DNA of 23,266 nt from Acidimicrobiales bacterium (GTDB lineage: Bacteria > Actinomycetota > Acidimicrobiia > Acidimicrobiales > Ilumatobacteraceae), in assembly GCA_030833305.1 (NCBI GenBank), contig JAURHL010000012.1:1-23266 (forward strand). The letters run 5' to 3'. Of the stretch, positions 22,328 through 23,266 are shown one piece after another; the stretch's first letter is position 1, and every line of letters begins with the position of its first letter. Below the pieces are notes generated by a model. It ran no database searches and was not told where the DNA came from. It saw only the letters and a program-made list of their open reading frames with translations. The position numbers and the translations under genes are program-made.

Positions 22328-23266
22328 TCAACTGGGGCGCTTGCCGGCGGTCGTGTCGCCGTAGTCGCCCACCAGGTTCACCAAGGTGCTCTCGTCGCAA
22401 GCCCAGCCATCGGCGGTGATCTCGGCGGTGTCGACGATGGCGCGATCGGCGTCGGTCGGTTTGATGGGCGGGTAGAGGCGCGTGAACGCCCCGTCCTTCA
22501 CCGTGATCATCTGGTAGCACGGCGACGGAATTCCCCGTCCGGCTTGCGACGGAGCGTGCAGGCCCCCACCGGTCCACGTGGTGTAACTCTTGGCGGCCTC
22601 CATCACGCAGGCGCGCGAGAGCACCCCTTCGGCTTCGATGCAATCACGTGCCGCCGAGGCGAACAGCAACGAGGCCGAGGCAGCCTGCATGCCGAGGCCC
22701 GAGATCTTGCCGTCGGTGGTGTGGGTGTTCACCATGTCCACGTAGTCGCGCACGGCCTTCACTCGATCAGCTTCCTCCAGCAAGGTGAAGGCGGTGCGGA
22801 TGACCACGCCATCCACGCTGGCTCCGCCACGCTCGACCAACACCTCGGCGTAGAAACCGGCGTCGGCCATGATGAGGTCGGGTCGGTAGCCGATCTCGTC
22901 CATCGCCTTGGTGAGCAGTGCCAACACTTCGGGCACGCCGACGAAGGCGACCGCCCGGGCGCCCGCCGACTTCAGTTTCTGGGCGATGGGCACCCACGAG
23001 GTCTCGCCCAGCGAGTTGTAGGTGATGCGCTCGACCGTGGTGACACCCCCGACGATCTCGGCGGCCTCGATGTATTGCTGCTCCACGATCTGTGCGGTGG
23101 TGATGTCGGAGAACACGGTCGCGAAAGCGGTCATCGACTCGGGATAGACGGCGGTCGCCCACTTGAACCAACCGGCGTCCTTGCGATCCGAGGGGTTGGG
23201 CATGGCCGAGACGAGATTGTCCGAGGAGGACTTGGCGGCACTCACGGTGAACCCCGCGAAGTCGAT
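22328..23266 (-). CDS. Second Liv-type substrate-binding protein, C-terminal part (5' end outside window)
   Basis: The frame is open to the window edge, so the signal peptide and N-terminal lobe are missing; 312 residues are visible. It is a type I periplasmic binding protein and a paralogue of the binding lipoprotein at 4895-6358. Shared features include a WTGGGLHA stretch, the late W-x-CD motif and the closing GDYGDT (GDFGDT in the other). Four Cys fall at matching places in both, suggesting conserved disulphides. An internal GTG at 23245 is a less likely true start because the frame continues upstream with protein-like sequence. It converges with the molybdopterin gene across four bases. 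It probably feeds a related transporter encoded outside the window, or shares the LivHM system here; this is inference. Confidence 0.88.
   Translation of the reverse strand: MDFAGFTVSAAKSSSDNLVSAMPNPSDRKDAGWFKWATAVYPESMTAFATVFSDITTAQIVEQQYIEAAEIVGGVTTVERITYNSLGETSWVPIAQKLKSAGARAVAFVGVPEVLALLTKAMDEIGYRPDLIMADAGFYAEVLVERGGASVDGVVIRTAFTLLEEADRVKAVRDYVDMVNTHTTDGKISGLGMQAASASLLFASAARDCIEAEGVLSRACVMEAAKSYTTWTGGGLHAPSQAGRGIPSPCYQMITVKDGAFTRLYPPIKPTDADRAIVDTAEITADGWACDESTLVNLVGDYGDTTAGKRPS

Noticed and set aside
1..23266. CRISPR arrays, tRNA or rRNA genes, insertion sequences, phage genes
   Set aside because: By reading I saw no spaced direct repeats, no cloverleaf-like segments, no transposase or integrase motifs and no clear composition break. 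A tRNA or covariance-model scan would be needed to exclude small RNAs fully.

Overview
The window is GC-rich and packed almost end to end with protein-coding genes. It reads as chromosomal DNA of a high-GC actinobacterium. I infer Acidimicrobiia, possibly Ilumatobacter-like, from the gene style and protein resemblance; nothing here proves the lineage. Neighbouring genes often overlap by ATGA or GTGA, and several solitary starts look leaderless. I see no tRNA, rRNA, CRISPR array, insertion sequence or phage gene.

Layout. (1) 1-689: the 3' part of a Mg-chelatase/MoxR-like AAA ATPase. (2) 6358 down to 727, minus strand: a branched-chain-amino-acid-type (Liv/HAAT) ABC uptake operon. It encodes a lipoprotein binding protein, a LivH-LivM fusion permease, LivG, LivF and a small two-helix membrane protein. 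(3) 6499-9689, plus: two DUF35 OB-fold proteins followed by two thiolase-fold proteins. Both thiolase-fold proteins lack the usual nucleophilic cysteine, which recalls the Ltp/DUF35 aldolases of steroid side-chain degradation. (4) 10502-9702, minus: an enoyl-CoA hydratase, divergent from (5) 10552-13226, plus: an acyl-CoA synthetase and an alpha-methylacyl-CoA racemase with its catalytic triad. (6) 14085-13231, minus: an SDR, divergent from (7) 14109-18677, plus: a SnoaL-like protein, a catalytically degenerate SDR overlapping an intact SDR, an EthD-like protein, a GNAT acetyltransferase, a longer alpha/beta-barrel protein and an NAD-dependent epimerase/dehydratase. (8) 20169-18674, minus: a second SnoaL-like protein and an APH-fold kinase. 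(9) 20245-22323, plus: a molybdopterin oxidoreductase. (10) 22328 to the window end, minus: the C-terminal part of a second Liv-type binding protein, paralogous to the first.

Taken together (inference), this looks like an uptake-plus-catabolism island for a carboxylic acid handled as CoA thioesters. The acid is probably methyl-branched: isoprenoid, sterol/bile-acid side chain or similar. The ABC systems import it, the synthetase activates it and the racemase sets the 2-methyl stereochemistry. Enoyl-CoA hydratase and SDRs carry out beta-oxidation-like steps, and the DUF35/thiolase-like set would cleave C-C bonds. The APH-fold kinase may act on a hydroxyacyl-CoA, as LvaA and ACAD10/11 do, rather than on a drug. 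No acyl-CoA dehydrogenase is present, so the pathway is incomplete here.

Convergent genes are packed very tightly. Junctions carry perfect inverted repeats (697-715, 9685-9706) or, at 18674-18677, stop codons that share one CTAG palindrome.
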